In this document: positions 43,966-51,172 of the stretch, piece by piece
Numbering within the stretch: position 1 is the stretch's first letter
How the letters are laid out: each line of letters starts with the position of its first letter
Source of the DNA: Pseudomonas sp. GM74
GTDB lineage: Bacteria > Pseudomonadota > Gammaproteobacteria > Pseudomonadales > Pseudomonadaceae
Direction of reading: 5' to 3'
Assembly (NCBI RefSeq): GCF_000282455.1
Contig: NZ_AKJG01000159.1
Coordinates: 1 to 51,172, forward strand
Length of the DNA stretch: 51,172 nucleotides
Made by a program: the position numbers and the translations under genes
The notes under the pieces: generated by a model
The model's input: only the letters and a program-made list of their open reading frames with translations
What the model was told of the DNA's origin: nothing
Databases searched by the model: none

Positions 43966-44976
43966 ATGATCAACCCCATGACTCGCCCCCGTTTGTTACC
44001 CGACAACTTCACCCTGACCCTGATCGGCGTAGTGGCGCTCGCCAGCCTGCTGCCCGCCAGCGGCCAGGTCGCGGTCGGTTTTGGCTGGCTGACCAATATC
44101 GCCATCGCACTGCTGTTTTTCCTGCATGGCGCCAAGCTGTCCCGCGAATCGATCATTGCCGGTGCCGGGCACTGGCGCCTGCATTTGCTGGTGTTCAGCC
44201 TGACCTTCGTGCTGTTCCCGCTGCTCGGCCTGGCGCTCAAGCCGCTGCTGTCGCCGCTGATCGGCAATGACCTGTACATGGGCATGCTCTACCTCTGCGC
44301 GTTGCCTGCCACGGTGCAGTCGGCGATTGCCTTTACTTCGCTGGCGCGGGGCAACATCCCGGCGGCGATTTGCAGTGCGGCGGCATCCAGCCTGTTCGGG
44401 ATTTTCCTCACGCCGTTGCTGGTGACCCTGCTGCTCAATGTCCACGGCGAAGGCGCCTCGACCCTCGACGCCATACTCAAGATCAGCGTGCAACTGCTGC
44501 TGCCGTTCATTGCCGGGCAAATCGCGCGGCGCTGGATCGGCAACTGGGTGGCGCGCAACAAGAACTGGTTGAAGTTCGTCGATCAGGGCTCGATTTTGCT
44601 GGTGGTCTACGGCGCGTTCAGCGAGGCGGTGATCGAGGGTCTCTGGCAGCAGATTCCGTTGCTGGACCTGGTTGGGTTGGTGCTGGTCTGCTGCATCGTT
44701 CTGGCACTGGTGTTGCTGGCCTCTACCGTGTTGGGCAAGGCATTCGGCTTCAACCAGGAAGACCGTATCACCATTCTCTTCTGTGGTTCGAAGAAAAGCC
44801 TGGCGACCGGCGTGCCGATGGCGCAGGTGTTGTTTGCCGGGAGCACCATTGGCTTGCTGATCTTGCCGCTGATGCTGTTCCACCAGATTCAACTGATGGT
44901 CTGTGCGGTACTGGCGCAGCGTTTTGCCAATCGGCCGGAATCGATTCCGGAACTGATGGCTCAGGTCGATCCCTGA
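43966..44976 (+). CDS. BASS-family (bile acid:sodium symporter-like) transporter
   Basis: A 336-aa membrane protein with about 9-10 spans. Recognisable pieces are IALLFFLHGAKLSRESI, LCALPATVQSAIAFTSLARGN and ILFCGSKKSLATGVPMAQVL, typical of the YfeH/PF13593-like SBF subfamily. These move organic anions with Na+. The start is ATG 43966, or the Met four codons later. The substrate is unknown; the divergent AraC gene is its likely regulator. Confidence 0.85.
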   Translation: MINPMTRPRLLPDNFTLTLIGVVALASLLPASGQVAVGFGWLTNIAIALLFFLHGAKLSRESIIAGAGHWRLHLLVFSLTFVLFPLLGLALKPLLSPLIGNDLYMGMLYLCALPATVQSAIAFTSLARGNIPAAICSAAASSLFGIFLTPLLVTLLLNVHGEGASTLDAILKISVQLLLPFIAGQIARRWIGNWVARNKNWLKFVDQGSILLVVYGAFSEAVIEGLWQQIPLLDLVGLVLVCCIVLALVLLASTVLGKAFGFNQEDRITILFCGSKKSLATGVPMAQVLFAGSTIGLLILPLMLFHQIQLMVCAVLAQRFANRPESIPELMAQVDP

Positions 44977-44983
44977 AAATCCG

Positions 44984-45015
44984 GGACGGGAGCGGTAATG
45001 GCTCCAGTCCCGGAG
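44984..45015. terminator. Possible hairpin between the BASS and amidase genes
   Basis: TCCGGGAC and GTCCCGGA flank GGGAGC/GGCTCC, giving a long stem with a small internal mismatch, between two convergent genes. No proper T-run follows on either strand, so its termination role is uncertain. Confidence 0.4.
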
Positions 45016-45019
45016 TTGA

Positions 45020-46735
45020 TTACCGCTTGTCAGCCGCCAATGGCGGGGTACGCGGCGGGATCATGCGTTTGCTGCCGGTCGACTCGAACGCCGACGCCAG
45101 GTGCAGCAGCGACGAGTCGTCATAGGCGCGCCCGGCAAAGGTCAGGCCGACCGGCATGCCGATGTCCGGCATCACGCCCATCGGCACGGTGACCGTCGGC
45201 ACGCCAAGGTGACGGATGGCGAGGTTGCCGTTGGCGACCCAAATACCGTTGCTCCAGGCGATATCCGCCGAATGCGGATCGACATCGGCATTCGCAGGCG
45301 CTACATCGGCGACCGTCGGGAACAGCACCGCGTCGAGTCCCAGGCGATCCATCCAGTCTTCCAGATCGATCTTGCGGGTCTTCTCAAGCCCGCGCAGGCC
45401 ATCGGGTACTGTGCTGATCTGGTCCCACTGTGTGATGCCGCGCTCGGCCATGCGCACGTATTCGTCCATGCCGGCGACCAGATCGCCCTCGCGGTTGGGC
45501 AGGGTGCCCGGGTCGTGAGGGAAAATCTGCGGGCCGTCGACATCGACCAGACGATTCAGTTTCGGATCGCCGTTGGCTTGCAGGAAGTCATCGAAGGCCC
45601 AGGCGGTCAGGTCCCACAGTTCATGGTGCAGAAATTCCTTGGAGACGATGCCGCGATTGAACACGGTCGGTGCGCCAGGACGATCGCCTTCGCAATTGGA
45701 AACCAGCGGGAAGTCCACTTCGAGCACTTCGGCGCCAGCGGCTTCGAGGGCCTTGCGCGCCTGTTCCCAGAGCCCGATCACCGAAGGACGGGTGTTGATG
45801 CGTTGGCCGGTCGGGCCACCGATGCCCGGCGCTTCGGACGTGCCGGCTTCTGGGTCGGCATTGATGTACATGCGTGGAATACCGAACTTCTTGCCTTTGA
45901 GCGCTTCGCTGTTGGCGGCCAGCGCCGCGTAGGACTCAGGGCGTACCGAAGAAGATTTCGGGATCGGCACCCAGGGTTGCAGGCGCCACAGATCGCCACG
46001 GGTGTCCGGGTCATCGGCCACCACCACGTCGAGCACTTCGAGCAGGTCGGCCATGGTCCGGGCGAACGGCACGACCACGTCCATGGTCGGGGTCAACGGC
46101 CAGTTGCCGCGCACCGAGATCACCCCACGCGAAGGGGTGTAGGCGCACAAGCCATTGTTCGAGGCCGGGCCACGACCGCTCGACCAGGTTTCTTCCGCCA
46201 GACCGAAGGCCGCGAAACTCGCGGCCGTGGCAGTACCCGCGCCGTTCGACGAGCCGGAGGCGAAAGGGGCGGTGAGGTAGTCGGCGTTGTACGGGCTTTC
46301 GGCGCGGCCGTAGACGCCACGTTGCATCCCGCCGTTGGCCATCGGTGGCATGTTGGTCTTGCCCAGGCAGATCGCCCCGGCGGCGCGCAGGCGTTCGATG
46401 GTGAATGCATCGCGATAGGCGACCAGGTCCTTGAAGGCCGGGCTGCCGGAAGCGGCGGTGAGGCCCTTGACCAGATAGCTGTCCTTGGCGGTGTAAGGAA
46501 TGCCGTCCAGCGCTCCCAGCGTCTGGCCCTTGGCGCGACGGGCATCGGACGCCTGGGCTTCGGCGAGCGCTTCGGGGTTGCGCACCACGACCGCGTTCAG
46601 CGCGGTCGGCGTTTCGGGGCCGTCATAGGCATCGATCCGCGCGAGATAAGCCTGGACCAGTTCAACCGAGGTGGTCTGGCCGGATTCGAGCGCGGCGCGC
46701 AGCTCGGCAATGGAAACTTCGGTAACTTCGATCAT
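45020..46735 (-). CDS. Amidase signature-family hydrolase
   Basis: A 571-aa Ser-cisSer-Lys hydrolase. Lys84 lies in GIPYTAKDSY, the cis-Ser in ASGSSNGAG (162-163) and the nucleophile Ser186 in EETWSSGRGPAS. The usual DTGGSIRxPA loop is replaced by ETWSSGRGPA, so the residues around the nucleophile differ from most amidases. It is longer than the ~470-aa norm. It has an ATGA overlap with a small upstream ORF. The substrate is unknown; the neighbouring importer and heterocycle genes suggest an amide- or lactam-type nitrogen compound. Confidence 0.83.
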   Translation of the reverse strand: MIEVTEVSIAELRAALESGQTTSVELVQAYLARIDAYDGPETPTALNAVVVRNPEALAEAQASDARRAKGQTLGALDGIPYTAKDSYLVKGLTAASGSPAFKDLVAYRDAFTIERLRAAGAICLGKTNMPPMANGGMQRGVYGRAESPYNADYLTAPFASGSSNGAGTATAASFAAFGLAEETWSSGRGPASNNGLCAYTPSRGVISVRGNWPLTPTMDVVVPFARTMADLLEVLDVVVADDPDTRGDLWRLQPWVPIPKSSSVRPESYAALAANSEALKGKKFGIPRMYINADPEAGTSEAPGIGGPTGQRINTRPSVIGLWEQARKALEAAGAEVLEVDFPLVSNCEGDRPGAPTVFNRGIVSKEFLHHELWDLTAWAFDDFLQANGDPKLNRLVDVDGPQIFPHDPGTLPNREGDLVAGMDEYVRMAERGITQWDQISTVPDGLRGLEKTRKIDLEDWMDRLGLDAVLFPTVADVAPANADVDPHSADIAWSNGIWVANGNLAIRHLGVPTVTVPMGVMPDIGMPVGLTFAGRAYDDSSLLHLASAFESTGSKRMIPPRTPPLAADKR

Positions 46736-46800
46736 GCTGCCACCGCCGCTTGCAGGTGGAGGGTCCCAAACACTTCACTTTTCTCGAAATGGACTTTCAT
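46732..46800 (-). CDS. Possible 22-aa leader ORF coupled to the amidase gene
   Basis: An ATG at 46800 opens MKVHFEKSEVFGTLHLQAAV and its TGA (46734-46732) overlaps the amidase ATG (46735-46733) as ATGA. This arrangement implies translational coupling, with the amidase having only a weak ribosome site (GGTGGCAG) of its own. It could be a regulatory leader or a small subunit-like peptide. Confidence 0.45.
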   Translation of the reverse strand: MKVHFEKSEVFGTLHLQAAVAA

Positions 46801-46920
46801 ATCGTTATTCTCGTTGCACTGTGTGGCACGACAGGGTCGGGTGTTAAAAATACTGAGCACTATTTAGCATTAAACCGGGGTTTTAGGAATCCGTTGTCCA
46901 ATTTATCTTACAGGCGACAG

Positions 46921-46955
46921 AAAAAAGGCCACCACAACCCGACGTTGTGGTGGCC
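46921..46955 (-). terminator. Terminator of the ABC importer operon
   Basis: GGCCACCACAAC (46927-46938) and GTTGTGGTGGCC (46944-46955) form a perfect 12-base-pair stem. Read on the minus strand it is followed by TTTTTT. It lies after the ATPase gene and before the amidase promoter, separating the two transcripts. Confidence 0.92.
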
Positions 46956-46999
46956 CGAGGGTGACTCATTATAGTGGCCCGCGCGCGCAGGCCAATGGA

Positions 47000-48154
47000 T
47001 CAGTGAGCGCCGGCAGCCTTGTTCAGGTCGCTTTCGGCCCATTCGGTGTAGACGCAGGCATCGGCGGTGGCCCAGCGCACCCGCACCGGGTCACCGGCCT
47101 TGAGCGGCATGCCGGCGGCGGACAGTGCCTTGACCGTCATCGAGGTGCCGCCAGCGGTGACCACGCTGCAGGTCTGGCTCTCGCCGAGAAACAACACTTC
47201 CACGACCTTGGCCGAGACTTCGTTCCAGCCGGCGACCAGGGGTTCGGCAAGGGCTTGTTCAGTGCTCAGGGCCAGGGCTTTTTCCGGACGCACCATCAAC
47301 AGCACGTCCTGATCGGTTTGCAGGCCGGCGGTCAGTCGGATCGACAACGGCTGCCCTTCGAAGGTCGCCACCGCATTGCCTTGGGCCTTGAGCTTGAGGA
47401 AGTTCGAGTTGCCGAGGAACGAGGCGACAAAGGCGTTCGGCGGATTCTGGTACAGGTCATAGCCACTGCCGAGGCCAACAATCTTGCCGTGGCTGAAAAT
47501 CGCGATGCGCTGGGACAGGCGCATGGCTTCTTCCTGATCGTGGGTCACGTAGACGATGGTGATGCCCAGGCGTCGATGCAGCTGGCGCAGTTCGTCCTGC
47601 AAGTCTTCACGGAGTTTTTTGTCCAGTGCGCCCAGCGGTTCGTCCATCAGCAGGATGCGTGGTTCGTAAACCAACGCGCGGGCGATGGCGACGCGCTGTT
47701 GCTGACCGCCAGAGAGTTGCGAAGGGCGGCGATGGGCAAATTGCTCAAGCTGCACCAGCTTGAGCATCGCATCGACCCGGCGCTCGCGTTCGGCCGTGGC
47801 CAGTTTGCGAATGGCCAGCGGGAAGGCAATGTTGTCGCGCACGGACAGGTGCGGGAACAGCGAGTAGCGCTGGAACACCATGCCGATGTCCCGCTTGTGC
47901 GGCGGCACGTTGACCAGCGATTGGCCGTTGACCAGGATCTCGCCGCTGCTCGGCGTTTCGAAACCGGCAAGCATCGACAGCGTAGTGCTTTTGCCCGAGC
48001 CGCTGGAGCCGAGGAAGGTGAGGAATTCACCGTCCTTGATGTCCAGCGAGATGTTGTCCACGGCGGCAAAGTCGCCGTAGTGTCTGTTCAGGTTGCGCAG
48101 GCTGACCAGGGGTTTGTCATTTTGCTGCGCGGAATCTTTGATCACTGCACTCAT
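47000..48154 (-). CDS. ABC importer ATPase (PotA-like)
   Basis: A 384-aa ATP-binding subunit. Walker A is GSSGSGKST (49-57), the Q-loop MVFQRYSLFPHL, the signature QLSGGQQQRVAIARAL, Walker B ILLMDEP and the switch His in VTHDQEEAM. The C-terminal ~120 residues form a TOBE-type regulatory domain. It is last in a four-gene operon with two permeases and a binding protein, all on the minus strand. GGAG lies before its ATG. Confidence 0.92.
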   Translation of the reverse strand: MSAVIKDSAQQNDKPLVSLRNLNRHYGDFAAVDNISLDIKDGEFLTFLGSSGSGKSTTLSMLAGFETPSSGEILVNGQSLVNVPPHKRDIGMVFQRYSLFPHLSVRDNIAFPLAIRKLATAERERRVDAMLKLVQLEQFAHRRPSQLSGGQQQRVAIARALVYEPRILLMDEPLGALDKKLREDLQDELRQLHRRLGITIVYVTHDQEEAMRLSQRIAIFSHGKIVGLGSGYDLYQNPPNAFVASFLGNSNFLKLKAQGNAVATFEGQPLSIRLTAGLQTDQDVLLMVRPEKALALSTEQALAEPLVAGWNEVSAKVVEVLFLGESQTCSVVTAGGTSMTVKALSAAGMPLKAGDPVRVRWATADACVYTEWAESDLNKAAGAH

Positions 48155-48170
48155 GTCGTACTCCTGGCGC

Positions 48171-48980
48171 TCAAGCGCTGATTTCGTTGCGCCGGCGCAG
48201 AGCGGCGGCGATCACCATGACCAATACCGAGAGGCCGATCAGCAGCGTCGAGGCGACGGCGATCACGGGTGTCAGGTCCTGGCGCAGGGTGGTCCACATT
48301 TTCACGGGAAGGGTTTGCAGGGTCGGGCTGGCCATCATCACGCTCAGCACCACTTCATCCCACGAGACGAGGAAGGCGAAGAGGGCACCGGCCACCATGC
48401 CCGGACGGATCGCCGGGAAGGTCACCTTGAACACCGCTTGCAGGCGCGAGGCGCCGCAGATCACCGCCGCATCCTCGATCGACTGGTCGAACAGCTTCAG
48501 GGAGTTGATGATCGAGATGATGGTGAACGGCAACGCGACGATCACATGGCTGACCACGAACGCGAACATGGTCCCGGTGTAACCCAGTTTCAGGAACAGC
48601 GCGTACACCGCCACGGCGATGATCACCAGGGGCACGATCATCGGCAGGGTGAACAGGCCGTAGAGCATTTCCCGGCCGGGGAAGCGACCGCGTACCAGAG
48701 CGAACGCGGTGGGCAGGCCCAGCGCGACGGCGAAGAACGTGGTCAGCACCGCGACCTTGAGGCTGGCCATGGCGGCGTTCATCCAGTCGGCATTGGAGAA
48801 GAACTGGCCGTACCATTTCAACGTCCAGCCGGGCGGCGGGAACACCAGCCATTGCGACGATCCGAACGACAGCAGCACGATGAACACGATCGGCAGCAGC
48901 AGGAACAGACCGATCAGCCCGGTGGTGGCATACAGGCCGAAACGCATGCGCCGGCTCATGGCATTGGGGGTCAGGAGCAT
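48171..48980 (-). CDS. ABC importer permease (PotC-like)
   Basis: A 269-aa inner-membrane permease with six predicted spans and the cytoplasmic EAA-like loop (EDAAVICGASRLQAVFKVTFP). It pairs with the permease at 48987 to form the channel. The ATG at 48980 follows GAGG; the stop and the next start are separated by only 16 bases. Confidence 0.92.
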   Translation of the reverse strand: MLLTPNAMSRRMRFGLYATTGLIGLFLLLPIVFIVLLSFGSSQWLVFPPPGWTLKWYGQFFSNADWMNAAMASLKVAVLTTFFAVALGLPTAFALVRGRFPGREMLYGLFTLPMIVPLVIIAVAVYALFLKLGYTGTMFAFVVSHVIVALPFTIISIINSLKLFDQSIEDAAVICGASRLQAVFKVTFPAIRPGMVAGALFAFLVSWDEVVLSVMMASPTLQTLPVKMWTTLRQDLTPVIAVASTLLIGLSVLVMVIAAALRRRNEISA

Positions 48981-48986
48981 GACGGC

Positions 48987-49919
48987 TTACCTCGCGTTGC
49001 TGGCGCCAACCGGGGATTCCGGCTGGAGCTTCAGGTAGAAGTAGAACAGCACCAGCGTGATCACGATCAACAACGCGGCGCCGGCGCTGGCCAGGCCCCA
49101 GTTGAGGAACGACTGCACCTGCTGAATGATGAACTCGGGCAGCATCATGTTCTGCGCACCGCCCAGCAGCGCCGGGGTCACGTAGTAACCGAGGGACATC
49201 ACGAACACCATCAGGCCGCCGGAGAACAGCCCCGGCCGGCACAGCGGCAGGAACACCCGGAAGAAGTTGGTCCAGGGGCTGGCGCCGCAGATCGAACCGG
49301 CCTGCAGGATCATCGGGTCGATGGCCTGCATGGTCGCCTGCAACGGCAGCACGATGAACGGGATCATGATGTAGCTCATGCCGATCACCACACCGGTCAG
49401 GTTGTGCACCATTTCCAGCGGTTGATCGATGATGCCCATGGCCATCAATGCCTTGTTAATCACCCCGGAGGCTTGCAGCAACACCAGCCAGGAGTAGGTG
49501 CGGGCGAGCAAGCTGGTCCACATCGACAGCAGCACGATGTTCAGGATCCAGCGCCCCCAGCCACGGGGCACCAGGGTGATCGCCCAGGCCAGCGGGAAGC
49601 CCAGCAGCAGGCTGAACAGGGTCACCAGGCCCGCCACCGAGAAGGTGTTGAGCAGGACCCGCGCATAGGCCGAGTTGGCGAACAGTTGTTCGTAGTTGCC
49701 CAGCCCCGGCACTGGTTCCAGCACGCCGCGCAACAACAGGCCAATCAACGGCGCCAGAAAGAACAGACCGAGAAACAGCAGGGCGGGCACCAGGTTGCTC
49801 GCGCCACGCCAGCGCTGGGCCAGGCTCGGCGATTGCGTGATCGCAGCTGCCTTGCCGGCAGCGCCAGGGGCGCTCCCGACTGACGTGGATGGACGGGATG
49901 CGGTTGCCGTCATTTTCAT
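48987..49919 (-). CDS. ABC importer permease (PotB-like)
   Basis: A 310-aa permease with six predicted spans and the EAA-like loop (LQAGSICGASPWTNFFRVFLP). The N-terminus has a Ser/Ala/Gly-rich cytoplasmic extension before the first span. The start at 49919 overlaps the stop of the binding-protein gene (ATGA), which decides it over 49940. It is part of the four-gene importer. Confidence 0.92.
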   Translation of the reverse strand: MKMTATASRPSTSVGSAPGAAGKAAAITQSPSLAQRWRGASNLVPALLFLGLFFLAPLIGLLLRGVLEPVPGLGNYEQLFANSAYARVLLNTFSVAGLVTLFSLLLGFPLAWAITLVPRGWGRWILNIVLLSMWTSLLARTYSWLVLLQASGVINKALMAMGIIDQPLEMVHNLTGVVIGMSYIMIPFIVLPLQATMQAIDPMILQAGSICGASPWTNFFRVFLPLCRPGLFSGGLMVFVMSLGYYVTPALLGGAQNMMLPEFIIQQVQSFLNWGLASAGAALLIVITLVLFYFYLKLQPESPVGASNAR

Positions 49920-50941
49920 TTGACCAGCCATTCGTTCCACCGTGTCGCGATGGCCGGACCGTTCTTGGCCCAGTACGCGAAATCAAGAGTGATCTGATCC
50001 TTTGCGTAAGCGGTCGGCAGGTTAGGGGCCAGCACCGAGTCCAGGCGCTGCACGCTGTCGACGTTGACCGGGGCGTAGGCGGTCAGGTTGGAGAAGTCCG
50101 CCTGGCCCTTGGCACTGCTGGCGTTGGCCAGGAACTTCATCGCCGCGTCCTTGTTTTTCGAACCCTTGGGAATGACCAGGATGTCGGCCATCACCAGGTT
50201 CTGCTTCCAGCTTACGCCGACCGGGGCGCCGTCTTCCTGCAGGGCGTGGATCCGGCCGTTCCAGAACTGGCCCATGCTTGCTTCACCGGAGGCCAGCAGC
50301 TGCTGCGACTGCGCGCCGCCGCCCCACCAGACGATGTCTTTCTTGATGGTGTCGAGTTTTTTGAACGCGCGATCCAGATCCAGCGGGTAGAGCTTGTCCG
50401 CCGCTACACCGTCGGCCAGCAGCGCCAGTTCCAGTACGCCAGGGCTTGGCCATTTGTAGAGGGCGCGTTTGCCGGGGTAGGTCTTGGTGTCGAACAGCGC
50501 AGACCAGTCCTGAGGCTTGCCGGCGCCGAGCTTGCCTTCGTTGTAGCCCAGGACGAAGGAGAAGAAGAACGAGCCGACACCGTGGTCCGAGACGAAGCGC
50601 GGGTCGATCTTGTCGCGTTCAATGATTTTGAAATCGAGGGGTTCAAGCAAGCCTTCGGCGGCGGCGCGCAGGGCGAAGTCGGCTTCGACGTCGACCACGT
50701 CCCACTGCACGTTGCCGCTTTCGACCATGGCCTTGAGCTTGCCGTAGTCGGTCGGGCCATCCTGCACAACGGTGATGCCGCTGGCCTTGCTGAACGGGTC
50801 GGCCCAGGCCTGCTTCTGCGCATCCTGGGTGCTGCCGCCCCAACTCACGAAGTTGACGCTTTCAGCCGCCAGCAATGCCTGGCTGGTCACGCTCAGCAGT
50901 CCCGCAAAAAGAACCGCGGTCGCACGTTTGTTCAACACCAT
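49916..50941 (-). CDS. ABC importer substrate-binding protein (PotD-like)
   Basis: A 341-aa periplasmic binding protein with a signal peptide (about 1-26, ending ALLAA) and mature start ESVNFVSWGGSTQDAQKQAW. It belongs to the spermidine/putrescine-binding superfamily, but the sequence gives no specific ligand. ATG 50941 is preferred to GTG 50947 because GAGGG then has better spacing. It is first in the operon, 97 bases from the shared operator, so import of its ligand is probably co-controlled with the LLM monooxygenase system. Confidence 0.88.
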   Translation of the reverse strand: MVLNKRATAVLFAGLLSVTSQALLAAESVNFVSWGGSTQDAQKQAWADPFSKASGITVVQDGPTDYGKLKAMVESGNVQWDVVDVEADFALRAAAEGLLEPLDFKIIERDKIDPRFVSDHGVGSFFFSFVLGYNEGKLGAGKPQDWSALFDTKTYPGKRALYKWPSPGVLELALLADGVAADKLYPLDLDRAFKKLDTIKKDIVWWGGGAQSQQLLASGEASMGQFWNGRIHALQEDGAPVGVSWKQNLVMADILVIPKGSKNKDAAMKFLANASSAKGQADFSNLTAYAPVNVDSVQRLDSVLAPNLPTAYAKDQITLDFAYWAKNGPAIATRWNEWLVK

Positions 50942-51037
50942 TTTCACGCCCTCATTGTTGTGTTTATGAGCGGGGCTTTGGAGTGCCCGCCTATCGGGAG
51001 CAGTAGGTCCGTCGAGTCAGTGCTGACTGTCCGGTCT

Positions 51038-51064
51038 ATGGAATATCATATTATGGTATTCCAA
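51038..51064. promoter_or_regulatory. Shared operator, site 4 (ABC importer promoter)
   Basis: On the minus strand TTGGAATACCATAATATGA, nearly identical to site 3. The full dyad GGAATA-C-CATAATATG-A-TATTCC is palindromic except for one pair, making this the best-formed site of the four and a guide to the full consensus. Confidence 0.78.
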
Positions 51065-51131
51065 ACTTTGTGCAAGCACTTTGCCGTACCGGCTATCAGC
51101 CAAATTCTGATTTTTTTGGTCAGATTCACGT

Positions 51132-51172
51132 CCTGTAGCAGCTGGCGAAGCCTGCGTTCGGCTGCGTAGCAG
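51132..51172. repeat. Family A REP copy cut by the window end
   Basis: GTAGCAGCTGGCGAAGCCTG and onward match the REP arm at 6958-7000 with one or two changes; its partner would lie beyond the window. Confidence 0.75.

Noticed and set aside
45101..46867. Long 588-codon open frame on the plus strand opposite the amidase gene
   Set aside because: It mirrors the amidase gene codon-for-codon on the other strand, with Arg/His/Gly-rich composition typical of antisense frames in high-GC DNA. The amidase motifs decide the strand.
48093..49883. 596-codon open frame on the plus strand across the two permease genes
   Set aside because: Composition is extremely Gln/His/Glu/Arg-rich with no domain, and both permeases on the minus strand are well supported.

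Overview
The window is chromosomal DNA of a fluorescent Pseudomonas (P. fluorescens group). The basis is gene content (AprA/AprDEF with a type I-secreted lipase, an OprD-family porin, catRBCA-benRABCD), high-GC codon use, and many intergenic REP/REPIN-like inverted repeats of the kind common in that group.

Layout. (1) 1-9.0 kb: secreted-enzyme operon. It encodes serralysin AprA, its inhibitor AprI, the type I secretion system AprDEF, and an RTX lipase with the Ser207/Asp255/His313 triad of family I.3. (2) 9.1-10.9 kb: SRAP (YedK/HMCES-like) protein and a lipoprotein polysaccharide deacetylase. (3) 10.97-20.4 kb: a compact benzoate-to-beta-ketoadipate enol-lactone locus. It has catR divergent from catBCA, then benR, benABCD and an alpha/beta hydrolase. 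benA is preceded by two perfect XylS/BenR-type half sites. (4) 20.5-22.1 kb: small proteins including OsmE. (5) 22.3-25.6 kb: PuuB-like FAD oxidase, XRE-cupin regulator and PuuA-like glutamine-synthetase homologue, likely polyamine/amine catabolism by gamma-glutamylation.

(6) 25.69-31.33 kb: an AT-richer accessory island bounded by two nearly identical 84-bp direct repeats, each carrying a strong terminator. It holds a prophage tail tape-measure remnant, two tandem paralogous small genes of unknown family with a 67-aa gene between them, a frame-broken remnant, a HEPN-like protein with an RNxxxH motif, a protein with a possible PD-(D/E)xK-like nuclease core, and a divergent single-HKD PLD-family protein. 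No integrase is seen. This is the best candidate in the window for an undescribed, possibly defence-related, module.

(7) 31.3-37.3 kb: two NCS1 permeases, an isochorismatase-fold amidohydrolase, a bacterial-luciferase-like (LLM) monooxygenase and a flavin reductase. Together they look like uptake and oxidative opening of an unidentified N-containing heterocycle. Three promoters here and the promoter of the ABC importer at the far right share one dyad operator, so they probably form one regulon. (8) 37.4-46.7 kb: GST, OprD-type porin, beta-propeller-like lipoprotein, PotF-like binding protein, AraC regulator divergent from a BASS-family transporter, and an amidase with a coupled leader ORF. 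(9) 47.0-50.9 kb: a four-gene PotABCD-type ABC importer. No tRNA, rRNA or CRISPR array was recognised. Assignments rest on motif recognition by eye; no database search was run.
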